A stretch of 64,000 bases of DNA from Ilyobacter_A sp963675185 (GTDB lineage Bacteria; Fusobacteriota; Fusobacteriia; Fusobacteriales; Fusobacteriaceae): the NCBI GenBank assembly GCA_963675185.2, contig CAXXOH010000003.1:496001-560000 (forward strand). Reading direction: 5' to 3'. Numbering within the stretch: position 1 is the stretch's first letter; each line of letters begins with the position of its first letter. Both the position numbers and the translations under genes were made by a program. Below, in pieces: positions 9,739 through 17,166 of the stretch. The notes under the pieces were generated by a model, which saw nothing but the letters and a program-made list of their open reading frames with translations, was not told the origin of the DNA and ran no database searches.

Positions 9739-9754
9739 TCTTAAACCCTCCTTT
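9736..9754 (-). promoter_or_regulatory. Shine-Dalgarno site and non-canonical ATC start of rsgA
   Basis: On the minus strand AAAGGAGGG (9754 to 9746), then seven bases, then ATC (9738 to 9736). The site overlaps the TAA of the upstream PASTA gene. Spacing is ideal for ATC, and no standard start codon exists in this frame near it. Confidence 0.6.
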
Positions 9755-9755
9755 G

Positions 9756-10460
9756 TTACCTGCTTATGGTTAGATTGATAACCGTACCTGGCTTGACTCT
9801 CTCTCCAGCCTGCACGCTTGCATCAATAACTATATTGCTTTCCAAATCCACATCATCAATATACTCGACCTCACCTAAAACCAGCCTGTAGTTAGACAGA
9901 GTCTTTCTGGCTTCCCATAGGTCTACACCCAGAAGCTCAGGCATTATTACAAGGTCTCCATCCTCTGGTAAACTTACCAGAAATGATACTATGTTTGTGT
10001 TGAATAGCACCGTACCAGGCGCGGGGTCGCTGGTGATAACCTTGTTGTAAGCTACATCTTTTTTTGTGTAAGAGATGTGTTTTATTATGAGGCCCTGCCT
10101 TTCAGCTAGCACCTTTGCATTAAATAGGTCCATTCCGGAAAAATTAGGAACTACAACTTGTTTTCTTCCCTTGCTCACCCATACCCTTATAGTCCTGCCA
10201 CCTTTTATCTTGCTGCCAGGCTCAGGCATTTGAGAGTATACCTTTCCGGCTGCGAGGGGAGAGAAGTCTTCCCCTGCCTTTTTCAAGACGAGGTTGGCTT
10301 TTTTCAGTGCCGAATCGGCCTGTTCAAAGCTGAGACCGCTCAGGTCTGGCGTTTCTATTACAAAACTATTAAAGAAGAATTTGAAAAAAACTGCACCGCC
10401 AAAATATATAGACATGCACAGAAATAATACAGTTGCCAAATAAAAGATGTACTTTTTCAT
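9756..10460 (-). CDS. PASTA-domain membrane protein without kinase domain
   Basis: The protein has 234 residues with one N-terminal membrane segment (about 5-30) and three PASTA repeats (about 36-100, 101-168, 169-234). Each repeat has the PDLSGLS/PNFSGMD/PELLGVD opening and a P-G-(S/T) turn near its end. PASTA domains bind peptidoglycan fragments or beta-lactams in Ser/Thr kinases and some penicillin-binding proteins. Here there is neither a kinase nor a transpeptidase domain. The protein would be periplasmic with a short cytoplasmic tail of about four residues. It is followed by rsgA and rpe, the same neighbours that prkC has in Bacillus. A cell-wall sensing or structural role is an inference. 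Confidence 0.85.
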   Translation of the reverse strand: MKKYIFYLATVLFLCMSIYFGGAVFFKFFFNSFVIETPDLSGLSFEQADSALKKANLVLKKAGEDFSPLAAGKVYSQMPEPGSKIKGGRTIRVWVSKGRKQVVVPNFSGMDLFNAKVLAERQGLIIKHISYTKKDVAYNKVITSDPAPGTVLFNTNIVSFLVSLPEDGDLVIMPELLGVDLWEARKTLSNYRLVLGEVEYIDDVDLESNIVIDASVQAGERVKPGTVINLTISR

Positions 10461-10479
10461 TTTTTACCTTCCTAATAAT

Positions 10480-10507
10480 TTGATAAGCAGACAATTCAAT
10501 ATATAAT
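10480..10507 (+). promoter_or_regulatory. Possible upstream promoter of hpt
   Basis: TTGATA, 16 bases, TATAAT. It reads rightwards about 110 bases before hpt, in the divergent intergenic region shared with the PASTA gene. Confidence 0.4.
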
Positions 10508-10542
10508 GATATCATATACGGGAAAAAATATCAATAAATTAC

Positions 10543-10571
10543 TTGATAAATCTATGCTTAGATGATAAAAT
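10543..10571 (+). promoter_or_regulatory. Promoter of the hpt-rsmA-trmD run
   Basis: TTGATA, 17 bases, TAAAAT, about 50 bases before the hpt ATG; an AGGAGG ribosome site follows. This is the best sigma-70-like match in the region. Confidence 0.6.
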
Positions 10572-10619
10572 GTCAAGGGAATGTACTTGTATATTCTTAG
10601 CATTTTTTAGGAGGGTTAC

Positions 10620-11174
10620 ATGTCGAAAAGAGAATGGGATAAGGGTGTAATAAGAAAACTTATCACAGAGGAAGAAATATCTAAGAGGGTAAAGGAGATG
10701 GGTGCCCAGATAACAAGAGATTTCAAGGATAAAGACGGGGAACTACTGGTTGTCTGCCTTTTGAAGGGGTCAATTGTTTTTATGGCAGACCTATGCAGGG
10801 AGATAAAACTTCCGCTAAAAATGGATTTTATGAGTGTATCTAGCTATGGAAATGAAACAGAGAGTTCTAGGGAGGTCAAGATACTGAAAGACCTAGATGA
10901 GAACATAATGGGGAAGGATGTTGTTGTTGTGGAGGACATCATTGATTCTGGACTCACACTCAAAAAAGTCTTGCAAATATTAGGTAATAGAAGTCCTAGA
11001 TCGATCTCACTGTGCACTCTTTTGAATAAACCTGCAAGAAGGGAAGCTGAAGTTAAGGTTCAGTATGTAGGGTTTGATATTGAAAATGAATTTGTTTTGG
11101 GATACGGTTTGGACTTTAGGCAGGAGTACAGAAATCTTCCTTACGTGGGAGTAATGGGTTCTGTAGAGGACTAA
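10620..11174 (+). CDS. hpt: Hypoxanthine phosphoribosyltransferase (copy 1)
   Basis: Purine salvage enzyme that joins hypoxanthine or guanine to PRPP. It has 184 residues, usual for the bacterial family. The PRPP-binding loop VVVVEDIIDSGLTL (acidic pair E-D) is intact, and the LLKGS loop and the C-terminal GYGLDFRQEYRNLPYVG signature are present. A second related gene lies 78 bases downstream, with a strong hairpin in between. The start follows an AGGAGGGTTAC ribosome site. Confidence 0.94.
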   Translation: MSKREWDKGVIRKLITEEEISKRVKEMGAQITRDFKDKDGELLVVCLLKGSIVFMADLCREIKLPLKMDFMSVSSYGNETESSREVKILKDLDENIMGKDVVVVEDIIDSGLTLKKVLQILGNRSPRSISLCTLLNKPARREAEVKVQYVGFDIENEFVLGYGLDFRQEYRNLPYVGVMGSVED

Positions 11175-11190
11175 ACGTTTATAAGGTAAG

Positions 11191-11222
11191 TTAGACAAGA
11201 GGTGTAGAGACCTCTTGTCTAA
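11191..11222 (+). terminator. Hairpin between the two hpt genes
   Basis: A perfect 13-bp stem, TTAGACAAGAGGT with ACCTCTTGTCTAA, closes a 6-base loop and is followed by TTTATATT. The weak T-run suggests partial termination or an RNA-processing/stability element that lowers expression of the downstream genes. Confidence 0.65.
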
Positions 11223-11252
11223 TTTATATTGATGATTTTGAAAGGTTAATTT

Positions 11253-11789
11253 ATGAGATATAAGGTGGAAGTCTTAATCACAAAAGAAGAACTTGAAAAT
11301 AGGGTAAGGGAACTTGGAATAGAGATAACCGAGTATTTTACTGGTAAAGAAGAGGAGCTGATTGTAGTCGGACTTTTAAGAGGCTCCGTTGTATTTGTTT
11401 CTGACCTGATAAGGCAGATAAAACTTCCTGTGAACATAGATTTCATGACAGTAGCCAGTTATGGAGAGTCCATGAAGAACGCCGGGATATTCAAGATATT
11501 AAAAGATCTTGAGGAAAATGTCTCTGGTAAAAATATCCTTGTTGTAGAAGACATAATAAATACTGGCATAACGATAGACATGGTAAGCAACATTCTTAAA
11601 AAAAGAGGAGCTAAGAGGGTGAAGGTGTGCAGTCTTTTAAACAGGCCAGAAAAAAGAGAAAAAAGTATAGATATTGATTTCTTAGGTTTTGATATAGGGG
11701 AAGACTTTGTGGTAGGGTACGGCATGGACTATCTGCAAAAACATAGAAATCTTGATTATATAGGTAAAATTGTAGAGATAAACGATTAG
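11253..11789 (+). CDS. Hypoxanthine phosphoribosyltransferase (copy 2)
   Basis: The 178-residue paralogue of the preceding gene, alignable along its full length. It has its own PRPP loop LVVEDIINTGIT, an LLRGS loop and a GYGMDYLQKHRNLDYIG C-terminus. The PRPP loop has Asn-Thr-Gly where copy 1 has Asp-Ser-Gly, so base preference or kinetics may differ (inference). rsmA follows 12 bases later. The ribosome site before this ATG is AAAGG, with moderate spacing. Confidence 0.92.
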   Translation: MRYKVEVLITKEELENRVRELGIEITEYFTGKEEELIVVGLLRGSVVFVSDLIRQIKLPVNIDFMTVASYGESMKNAGIFKILKDLEENVSGKNILVVEDIINTGITIDMVSNILKKRGAKRVKVCSLLNRPEKREKSIDIDFLGFDIGEDFVVGYGMDYLQKHRNLDYIGKIVEIND

Positions 11790-11801
11790 TTTGGAGGAAA
11801 T

Positions 11802-12602
11802 ATGTCTTTTAAGCACAAGAAAAAATACGGTCAGAATTTTTTGACTGATTCCGAAGAAGTTTTGGACAGAATAATGGATGTGGCCCAAGTGACACCAGAA
11901 GAAAGTGTTGTAGAGATCGGCCCAGGTGAGGGCGCTCTTACAAAACTTTTGCTCGAAACCGCAAAGGATGTTACCTGCGTTGAGATAGACAGCGATCTGG
12001 AAAAGATCTTGATGAATAAATTTTCAAAAAATCCGAAGTTTAAGCTGGTAATGCAGGATATATTGGAAGTAAATTTTGACGAGGAGATAGGGAAAAAGGT
12101 AAAAGTGGTTGCAAACATACCTTATTACATAACCTCGCCTATAATAAACAAGCTAATAGAGAACAGGAAATATGTCGAAGAGATCTACATAATGGTTCAA
12201 AAAGAGGTGGCTGAAAGAATTTGCGCAAAATCCGGCAAGGAAAGGAGCATACTCACGCTTGCTGTGGAGTACTTCGCCGATGCAGAATATCTGTTCACCA
12301 TACCAAAGGAGGCTTTTACTCCGATACCGAAAGTTGACTCGGCTTTCATGTCAATAAAAATAAGGCAGGATAACCCTTATGAAAAGATGCTGGGAGAAAA
12401 ACTCTTCTTTAAATACGTAAAAGCTGCTTTTGCAAACAAAAGAAAGAACATAGTAAATAACCTCAGTATGATTGGATTTGAAAAGGAAAAGCTCAGAGAA
12501 GCCCTAGAGGAAAACGGAGTGAACCCGAAAAAGAGGGCGGAGGCCTTTAGCATAGATGAGTTTATGGAGCTTATAAAAATACTTGAAAGAGTAGGTAGAT
12601 AG
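11802..12602 (+). CDS. rsmA: 16S rRNA (adenine1518/1519-N6) dimethyltransferase
   Basis: Dimethylates the two adjacent adenines in the helix 45 loop of 16S rRNA. The 266-residue protein has the N-terminal KKKYGQNFLTD signature, the SAM-binding VEIGPGEGALT loop, acidic VEIDSDL, catalytic motif IV NIPYYI, and the C-terminal KKRAEAFSIDEF. All motifs are intact. It sits in a run of translation and tRNA/rRNA modification genes, with the next gene 2 bases away. Confidence 0.96.
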   Translation: MSFKHKKKYGQNFLTDSEEVLDRIMDVAQVTPEESVVEIGPGEGALTKLLLETAKDVTCVEIDSDLEKILMNKFSKNPKFKLVMQDILEVNFDEEIGKKVKVVANIPYYITSPIINKLIENRKYVEEIYIMVQKEVAERICAKSGKERSILTLAVEYFADAEYLFTIPKEAFTPIPKVDSAFMSIKIRQDNPYEKMLGEKLFFKYVKAAFANKRKNIVNNLSMIGFEKEKLREALEENGVNPKKRAEAFSIDEFMELIKILERVGR

Positions 12603-12604
12603 TA

Positions 12605-12844
12605 ATGTTGAGTTATGAATTCTTTATACAAACAGAAAAAAGACACATAGATTTTATAAACAAAGTAATGGAGGCCTACGAGGGGCTGGGTGTAGTAAGG
12701 ACTCTAGACCCAAAAAATGGGTTAATAAAAATAATATCAATAGATATCTACAAGGAGCTAGTTGAAAGAATACTAGAGGACTTAAACGTAAAGGGAGTCA
12801 CTTTAAAAATAATAAAACAAGGACCATGGGAAGGAGAGTTATAA
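12605..12844 (+). CDS. DUF4911 family protein
   Basis: A 79-residue protein (MLSYEFFIQTEKRHIDFINKVMEAYEG...) that matches my memory of the DUF4911 family in Fusobacteria and Clostridia. It has an alternating beta-alpha-beta pattern and no catalytic motif that I can name. It is tightly placed, with 2 bases after rsmA and directly abutting pdxJ, so it is clearly a real gene of this operon. Function unknown. Confidence 0.8.
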   Translation: MLSYEFFIQTEKRHIDFINKVMEAYEGLGVVRTLDPKNGLIKIISIDIYKELVERILEDLNVKGVTLKIIKQGPWEGEL

Positions 12845-13567
12845 ATGAAACTTGGAGTAAACATAGATCACGTAGCTACTTTGAGACAGGCCAGACTTGC
12901 AAAGGAACCTGACCTTGTGAGGGCTGCTGTCTTGGCAGAAAAAGCAGGTGCTGACGGGATAACAATTCATCTTAGGGAGGACAGGAGGCACATACAGGAC
13001 AGGGATGTCAGGGTATTAAGGCAAATTATCACAAGCAGATTGAACCTTGAGATGGCAACTTCTGATGACATAGTAGAGATAGCCCTGGAGGTATTACCGG
13101 AAATGGTGACGCTTGTTCCTGAAAAAAGAGAGGAGCTTACAACAGAGGGCGGACTTAATATAGCTGACAAGTCGATTAGGGTAAAAACCGAAGAGGTAAT
13201 AAAAAAACTCAAGGAAGCCGGGATAGAAGTAAGTTTGTTTTTGGATTCTAATCCTGAAATCATGAAGCTGGCAAAGGATATGGGGGCAGACTACATAGAG
13301 ATACACACAGGTTCTTACGCAGATGCCGAGACTGAAGAAGAGGTAGAAAAGGAATTTTTGGCGATAAAAGCCACCATGGAGGCGGCCATAAAAGCTGGAC
13401 TAAGGGTGAACGCAGGTCACGGACTAGACTATAAAAATACAGCCAGGATAGCCCAGTTAAAGGGTATAGAGGAGCTAAATATAGGGCACTCCATAGTGGC
13501 CAAGTCTATATTCAATGGAATAGAAGAGGCTGTGAAAGAGATGAAGGATATAATTAAAAATGCATAA
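12845..13567 (+). CDS. pdxJ: Pyridoxine 5'-phosphate synthase
   Basis: Condenses 1-deoxy-xylulose-5-phosphate with 3-amino-2-oxopropyl phosphate in the DXP-dependent vitamin B6 pathway. The 240-residue TIM barrel shows GVNIDHVATLRQAR at the N-terminus, GADGITIHLREDRRHI, EMATSDDIV, LVPEKREELTTEGG and GHGLDYKN, all hallmarks of the family. Its end overlaps the thioesterase start by 8 bases. Confidence 0.96.
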   Translation: MKLGVNIDHVATLRQARLAKEPDLVRAAVLAEKAGADGITIHLREDRRHIQDRDVRVLRQIITSRLNLEMATSDDIVEIALEVLPEMVTLVPEKREELTTEGGLNIADKSIRVKTEEVIKKLKEAGIEVSLFLDSNPEIMKLAKDMGADYIEIHTGSYADAETEEEVEKEFLAIKATMEAAIKAGLRVNAGHGLDYKNTARIAQLKGIEELNIGHSIVAKSIFNGIEEAVKEMKDIIKNA

Positions 13568-13964
13568 ATTTGTATTGCCACACAGGGTTTACTACAATGA
13601 GACTGATCAGATGGGCAGGGTGTATCATTCAAACTTTCTTTTATGGATGGAGCATGCTAGAACAGAGTGGATAAGAAGTACAGGAACTTCGTACAGAGAG
13701 ATGGAAAATAAGGGGTTCATGCTGCCGGTTTCGGATGTACAGATTGAATATCTGCGTGGTGTTGGTTACGACGCTGTTGTCAATATAAGCGTGGAAATAG
13801 CTGAGTTTAGCAGGATAAAAATGGAGTTCTGCTACGAATTTTATGACGAAGAATTTTCAGTGAAGTTTGCTACAGGTCGTACATCCCATGTTTTTACCGA
13901 TAAAGGTGGGAAACCAAAAAGAATACCGGAAGAATTATTTCAAAAGATTAGGGGAGGGAAATAG
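13560..13964 (+). CDS. YbgC/FadM-family acyl-CoA thioesterase
   Basis: A 134-residue hot-dog fold protein. The YNETDQMGRVYHSNFLLWMEHARTE stretch holds the catalytic Asp (in the ETDQMGRVYH motif) and the central helix typical of 4-hydroxybenzoyl-CoA thioesterase-like enzymes. It hydrolyses acyl-CoAs; the true substrate is unknown. It overlaps pdxJ by 8 bases and khpA by 1 base, so it is part of the same transcript. Confidence 0.9.
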   Translation: MHKFVLPHRVYYNETDQMGRVYHSNFLLWMEHARTEWIRSTGTSYREMENKGFMLPVSDVQIEYLRGVGYDAVVNISVEIAEFSRIKMEFCYEFYDEEFSVKFATGRTSHVFTDKGGKPKRIPEELFQKIRGGK

Positions 13965-14203
13965 TGGAAAAATTAGAAGGACTTTTAAGATACATAATAG
14001 GTCAGATAGTAAAAGAGGGCGTAGAGGTAGCAATAGAAAATTCACTGCAGGGGGATACTCTTACTTTCCATGTAAGGGTTTCTGACGGAGAACTCGGAAA
14101 GATAATAGGTAAAAACGGTCTGACTGCCAATGCAATCAGGGGAGTAATGCAGGCTGCGGGCGTGAAAGACAAGTTAAACGTCAACGTTGAGTTTTTAGAT
14201 TAA
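13964..14203 (+). CDS. khpA: KH-domain RNA-binding protein KhpA
   Basis: A 79-residue single KH domain with the GxxG loop in GKIIGKNGLTANAIR. In many bacteria KhpA pairs with KhpB/Jag as a global small-RNA and mRNA binding complex, and its gene commonly stands before rimM and trmD, as here. The start is GTG overlapping the previous TAG (TAGTG). The 114 bases between this gene and rimM hold no convincing gene. Confidence 0.92.
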   Translation: MEKLEGLLRYIIGQIVKEGVEVAIENSLQGDTLTFHVRVSDGELGKIIGKNGLTANAIRGVMQAAGVKDKLNVNVEFLD

Positions 14204-14317
14204 TCGTAGTGCTCTGTGTGAATTAGATACAAGTGTTTTAAGGCAAAATTTTGAAGTTTTCGAGATGCGATTAGAGTATAGAGTAATAGTATGCTCGAAA
14301 AGTAGTAGGAGGGAAAT

Positions 14318-14830
14318 TTGAAAGATTTAATAAACATTGCAACCATTTCAGGGACCCACCATTTAAAGGGAGCCTTGAAGGCAAACTCTTTTTTCGAAGA
14401 ACTAGATATTCTTCCTGGAAACAAGGTCATAGCAGAGGGGAAAAATGGGGTAAAGAAACTATTTACCATTAAGGCGGCAGACAGGCTGAACGAAAAAAAG
14501 ATTGTTCTGGAATTTGAAGAGATAAAAAATAAGACAGAGGCCCAAGCCTTAAACGGTTTTAAACTGTATCTTAGAAGAGACCTGCTAAGTGACAGAAACG
14601 ATGACGAGTTTTATCTAAGTGATATAATAGATATGGACGTGGTAACTGTACACGGCGAAAATCTTGGAAAGGTTGCAGACGTTTTTACGACCGCAGCCCA
14701 TGATATATACGTCGTTTCTGACGGTGAAAATGAGATAATGATACCTGCCGTAGAAGAATTCATAAAAAACCTGGACTTCGAAAAAAACCTGATGACTGTA
14801 GAACTCATCGAGGGGTTAAGGGACCTATAA
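14318..14830 (+). CDS. rimM: Ribosome maturation factor RimM
   Basis: Assists assembly of the 30S head by binding protein S19. The 170-residue protein has an N-terminal RimM barrel (ISGTHHLKGALKA) and a C-terminal PRC-barrel with DIIDMDVVTVHGENLGKVADV and EIMIPAVEEFI. It starts at TTG after an AGGAGGG ribosome site. trmD follows 10 bases downstream in the usual order. Confidence 0.94.
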   Translation: MKDLINIATISGTHHLKGALKANSFFEELDILPGNKVIAEGKNGVKKLFTIKAADRLNEKKIVLEFEEIKNKTEAQALNGFKLYLRRDLLSDRNDDEFYLSDIIDMDVVTVHGENLGKVADVFTTAAHDIYVVSDGENEIMIPAVEEFIKNLDFEKNLMTVELIEGLRDL

Positions 14831-14840
14831 GGAGTATGAA

Positions 14841-15572
14841 ATGAAGATTAACATTCTGACCCTTTTCCCGGCTATGTTTGAAGGATTTAAGGGTGAAAGT
14901 ATAATTAAAAGGGCTATAGAAGCCGGACAACTTGAGATAAATGTAGTGGACATACGGGAGTACTGTTTTGACAAGCACAAACAGGCCGACGACATGCCTT
15001 TCGGCGGGGGAGCGGGCATGGTTATGAAACCTGAGCCACTTTTCAGGGCGCTTAAGGATATAGAGACGACTGGGAAAATCATATATACATCCCCGCAGGG
15101 TAGGAGATTAGAGCAAAAGCTTGCTGTGGAGCTGTCGAAGGAGATGGAGATAACCATAATCGCCGGCCACTATGAGGGGATTGACGAGAGGGTAGTAGAC
15201 GCCTTCGTGGATCTGGAAATCTCAATAGGAGATTATGTGTTGACGGGCGGCGAGCTGCCTGCTATGGTAATAGCAGATGCCGTGGCGAGATTGATACCCG
15301 GAGTTATAAAAAAAGAGTCATATGAACAGGACTCATTTTACAACGGACTACTGGACTACCCCCACTACACTAGGCCTGCATCCTATGATGGGATGGAGGT
15401 TCCACAAGTATTGCTTTCAGGACACCATAAAAATATAGACACCTGGAGAAAAAAGCAAAGCCTGAAAAGAACTTATGCTAGAAGACCGGATCTACTTGAA
15501 AATAGAGAATTGACAAAAGAGGAAAAAAAACTTTTGGAGGAAATAAAAAGGGAGATCGATTTTAGTTCGTAA
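14841..15572 (+). CDS. trmD: tRNA (guanine37-N1)-methyltransferase TrmD
   Basis: Methylates G37 next to the anticodon of several tRNAs. The 243-residue protein has the SPOUT trefoil-knot motifs GHYEGIDERV and EISIGDYVLTGGE and the N-terminal ILTLFPAMFEGF. The C-terminal domain ends without the extra RNA methyltransferase domain that some relatives carry; a separate gene of that type lies three genes downstream. Confidence 0.97.
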   Translation: MKINILTLFPAMFEGFKGESIIKRAIEAGQLEINVVDIREYCFDKHKQADDMPFGGGAGMVMKPEPLFRALKDIETTGKIIYTSPQGRRLEQKLAVELSKEMEITIIAGHYEGIDERVVDAFVDLEISIGDYVLTGGELPAMVIADAVARLIPGVIKKESYEQDSFYNGLLDYPHYTRPASYDGMEVPQVLLSGHHKNIDTWRKKQSLKRTYARRPDLLENRELTKEEKKLLEEIKREIDFSS

Positions 15573-15591
15573 TTTTTAGGAGGCAGAGTTA

Positions 15592-16008
15592 ATGGAGTAT
15601 AAGAGATTCGGTGACAGGTATGTGGTGAAACTTAGGAGAGGCGAAGAAGTTGTAAGCAAAATAAAGGAGTTCGCTGATGCGGAAAATATAACTTCGGCTA
15701 GCATAAGCGGGATAGGCACTGTGAACAATGTAGGTTTGGCACTTTATGATGGGGCAAAGCATCATGAGATCGACATGAATGAGGACTTTGAGATATTGAG
15801 CCTTTTGGGGAATATTACGATGTTCAACGAAGAGACGACAATTCATATGAGCATAAGTTTAAGCGACAAGGACTACAACGTAAAAGGAGGGCACCTTACT
15901 TATGCTTATGTAAGCGGAACAGTGGAAATTTTTGTGGATCCAATCGTGGGAGAGATAACTAGAGTTTATGATAGCGAGACTGGATTAAAATTAATGGAAT
16001 TAAGGTAG
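15592..16008 (+). CDS. PPC/DUF296-domain protein
   Basis: A 138-residue protein with one PPC (DUF296) domain: an N-terminal GDRYVVKLRRGEEVV, a central SISGIGTVNNVGLALYD and a C-terminal GGHLTYAYVSGTVEIFV. Bacterial stand-alone members bind metal through His residues, and several are described as putative DNA-binding or metal proteins. Here H-x-S in TIHMSISLSDKDYNVKGGHL gives likely ligands. Function is unknown. It is in line with its neighbours and has an AGGAGGC ribosome site. Confidence 0.85.
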   Translation: MEYKRFGDRYVVKLRRGEEVVSKIKEFADAENITSASISGIGTVNNVGLALYDGAKHHEIDMNEDFEILSLLGNITMFNEETTIHMSISLSDKDYNVKGGHLTYAYVSGTVEIFVDPIVGEITRVYDSETGLKLMELR

Positions 16009-16545
16009 GTGATAAATTTGGTTTACAGTTTAGGAGACAAAAAACCGAAATTAAAAGGTGACAGGTACTTTATAGCTGACACGGCACGTGTGATAGGGGA
16101 CGTAACACTGGGTAACAATGTAAGTGTATGGTTTTCTGCAGTTATAAGGGGAGACATGAATAAAATAGAGATAGGGGATAATGTGAGCGTGCAGGATTGC
16201 GTGAGCATACACGTTGGAACAGATTATCCCACTAAGGTAGGGAACGACGTTACAATAGGGCACAACGCCATAGTGCACGGGTGTGAAGTCGGTGACAATG
16301 TTATAATTGGAATGGGAGCAACAATATTAAACGGAACAAAAGTTCCAAACAACTGCATAATAGGGGCCAACACACTGCTCGGGCCGAAGCTCCACATAGA
16401 AGAAGGAGACCTTGTGGTAGGAAACCCTGCAAGGGTAGTCAGAAAGCTTAGCGAAGAAAATATAGCTTATACAAAGCACGCGGTTCAAGAATATGTGAGC
16501 TACATAGACGTGTACAATAATGAGTATAAAAAGGAGCAAATTTAA
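16009..16545 (+). CDS. Gamma-carbonic anhydrase family protein
   Basis: A 178-residue left-handed beta-helix with repeated hexapeptides (IGDVTLGNNVSVW, IGDNVSVQDCVSIH, IGHNAIVHG, IGMGATILNG). The three zinc-ligand histidines are in the SIHV, IGHN and VHG segments. Members are called YrdA/PaaY/CamH-like, and carbonic anhydrase activity is not assured. GTG at 16009 directly follows the previous stop. TTG at 16018, with GGTGAT in front, would give MVYSLGDKK and is also plausible. Confidence 0.88.
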   Translation: MINLVYSLGDKKPKLKGDRYFIADTARVIGDVTLGNNVSVWFSAVIRGDMNKIEIGDNVSVQDCVSIHVGTDYPTKVGNDVTIGHNAIVHGCEVGDNVIIGMGATILNGTKVPNNCIIGANTLLGPKLHIEEGDLVVGNPARVVRKLSEENIAYTKHAVQEYVSYIDVYNNEYKKEQI

Positions 16546-17108
16546 TGAGGGGTAAGGTTTATTTGGGGTTGGTCCACTACCCAGTATACAACAAGGGAGG
16601 GGAAACTGTGGCGACCTCTGTTACAAACTTTGACATACATGATATATCCAGGACATGCAAGACCTACGATGTGAAGGGATATCACATCATAACTCCGGTG
16701 GATGCCCAGATAGAGCTCACCAAGAGAATACTTGGTTACTGGCAGGACGGATTTGGAGGGCAGTACAACAAAGATAGGGAGGAGGCCTTCTCCACAACCT
16801 ATGTTACCGAGAGTATAGAGGAGACAGTTAAGGGCATAGAAGATATTGAGGGGAAAAAACCTCTTATAATAACTACGTCTGCAAAGACTTATTCAAACTC
16901 TATTTCTTATTCTAAACTTTCCGAAAAGATTTTCGAAGACGAAGAAGTTTATCTTCTACTTTTCGGCACTGGATGGGGGCTAATAGATGAAGTTATGAAC
17001 TCTTCCACATATATACTAGAGCCAATAAGAGGTAGTGCTAGATATAACCACCTTTCTGTGAGATCGGCTGTAGCAATAATATTAGATAGGCTACTAGGGG
17101 AGAATTAA
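16545..17108 (+). CDS. SPOUT-like RNA methyltransferase (Methyltrn_RNA_4 type)
   Basis: A 187-residue protein matching the family I know as a predicted SAM-dependent RNA methyltransferase (PF09936). It opens with VYLGLVHYPVYNKGGETVATSVTNFDIHDISR and ends with LFGTGWGLIDEVM...LEPIRGSARYNHLSVRSAVAI, a knot-type cofactor site. In some bacteria this domain is fused to the C-terminus of TrmD; here it is separate but in the same operon. Its ATG overlaps the previous TAA by one base. Target RNA unknown. Confidence 0.82.
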   Translation: MRGKVYLGLVHYPVYNKGGETVATSVTNFDIHDISRTCKTYDVKGYHIITPVDAQIELTKRILGYWQDGFGGQYNKDREEAFSTTYVTESIEETVKGIEDIEGKKPLIITTSAKTYSNSISYSKLSEKIFEDEEVYLLLFGTGWGLIDEVMNSSTYILEPIRGSARYNHLSVRSAVAIILDRLLGEN

Positions 17109-17117
17109 TCCCCTGTT

Positions 17118-17161
17118 CTTTATAAAATCCCCCCCTACATGTAGGGGGGGATTTTATAAAG
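17118..17161. terminator. 44-nt perfect palindrome, bidirectional terminator
   Basis: The two 22-base arms are exact reverse complements, with seven C matched to seven G around the centre ACATGT. A T-run follows on the right (ATTTTTT) and an A-rich outer stem lies on the left. It ends the long rightward operon and the leftward UPF0210 gene. Confidence 0.9.
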
Positions 17162-17166
17162 ATTTT

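Noticed and set aside
14204..14317. Small gene between khpA and rimM
   Set aside because: Only an 18-codon frame (ATG 14263) overlapping the rimM start, with a weak ribosome site; not enough to call.
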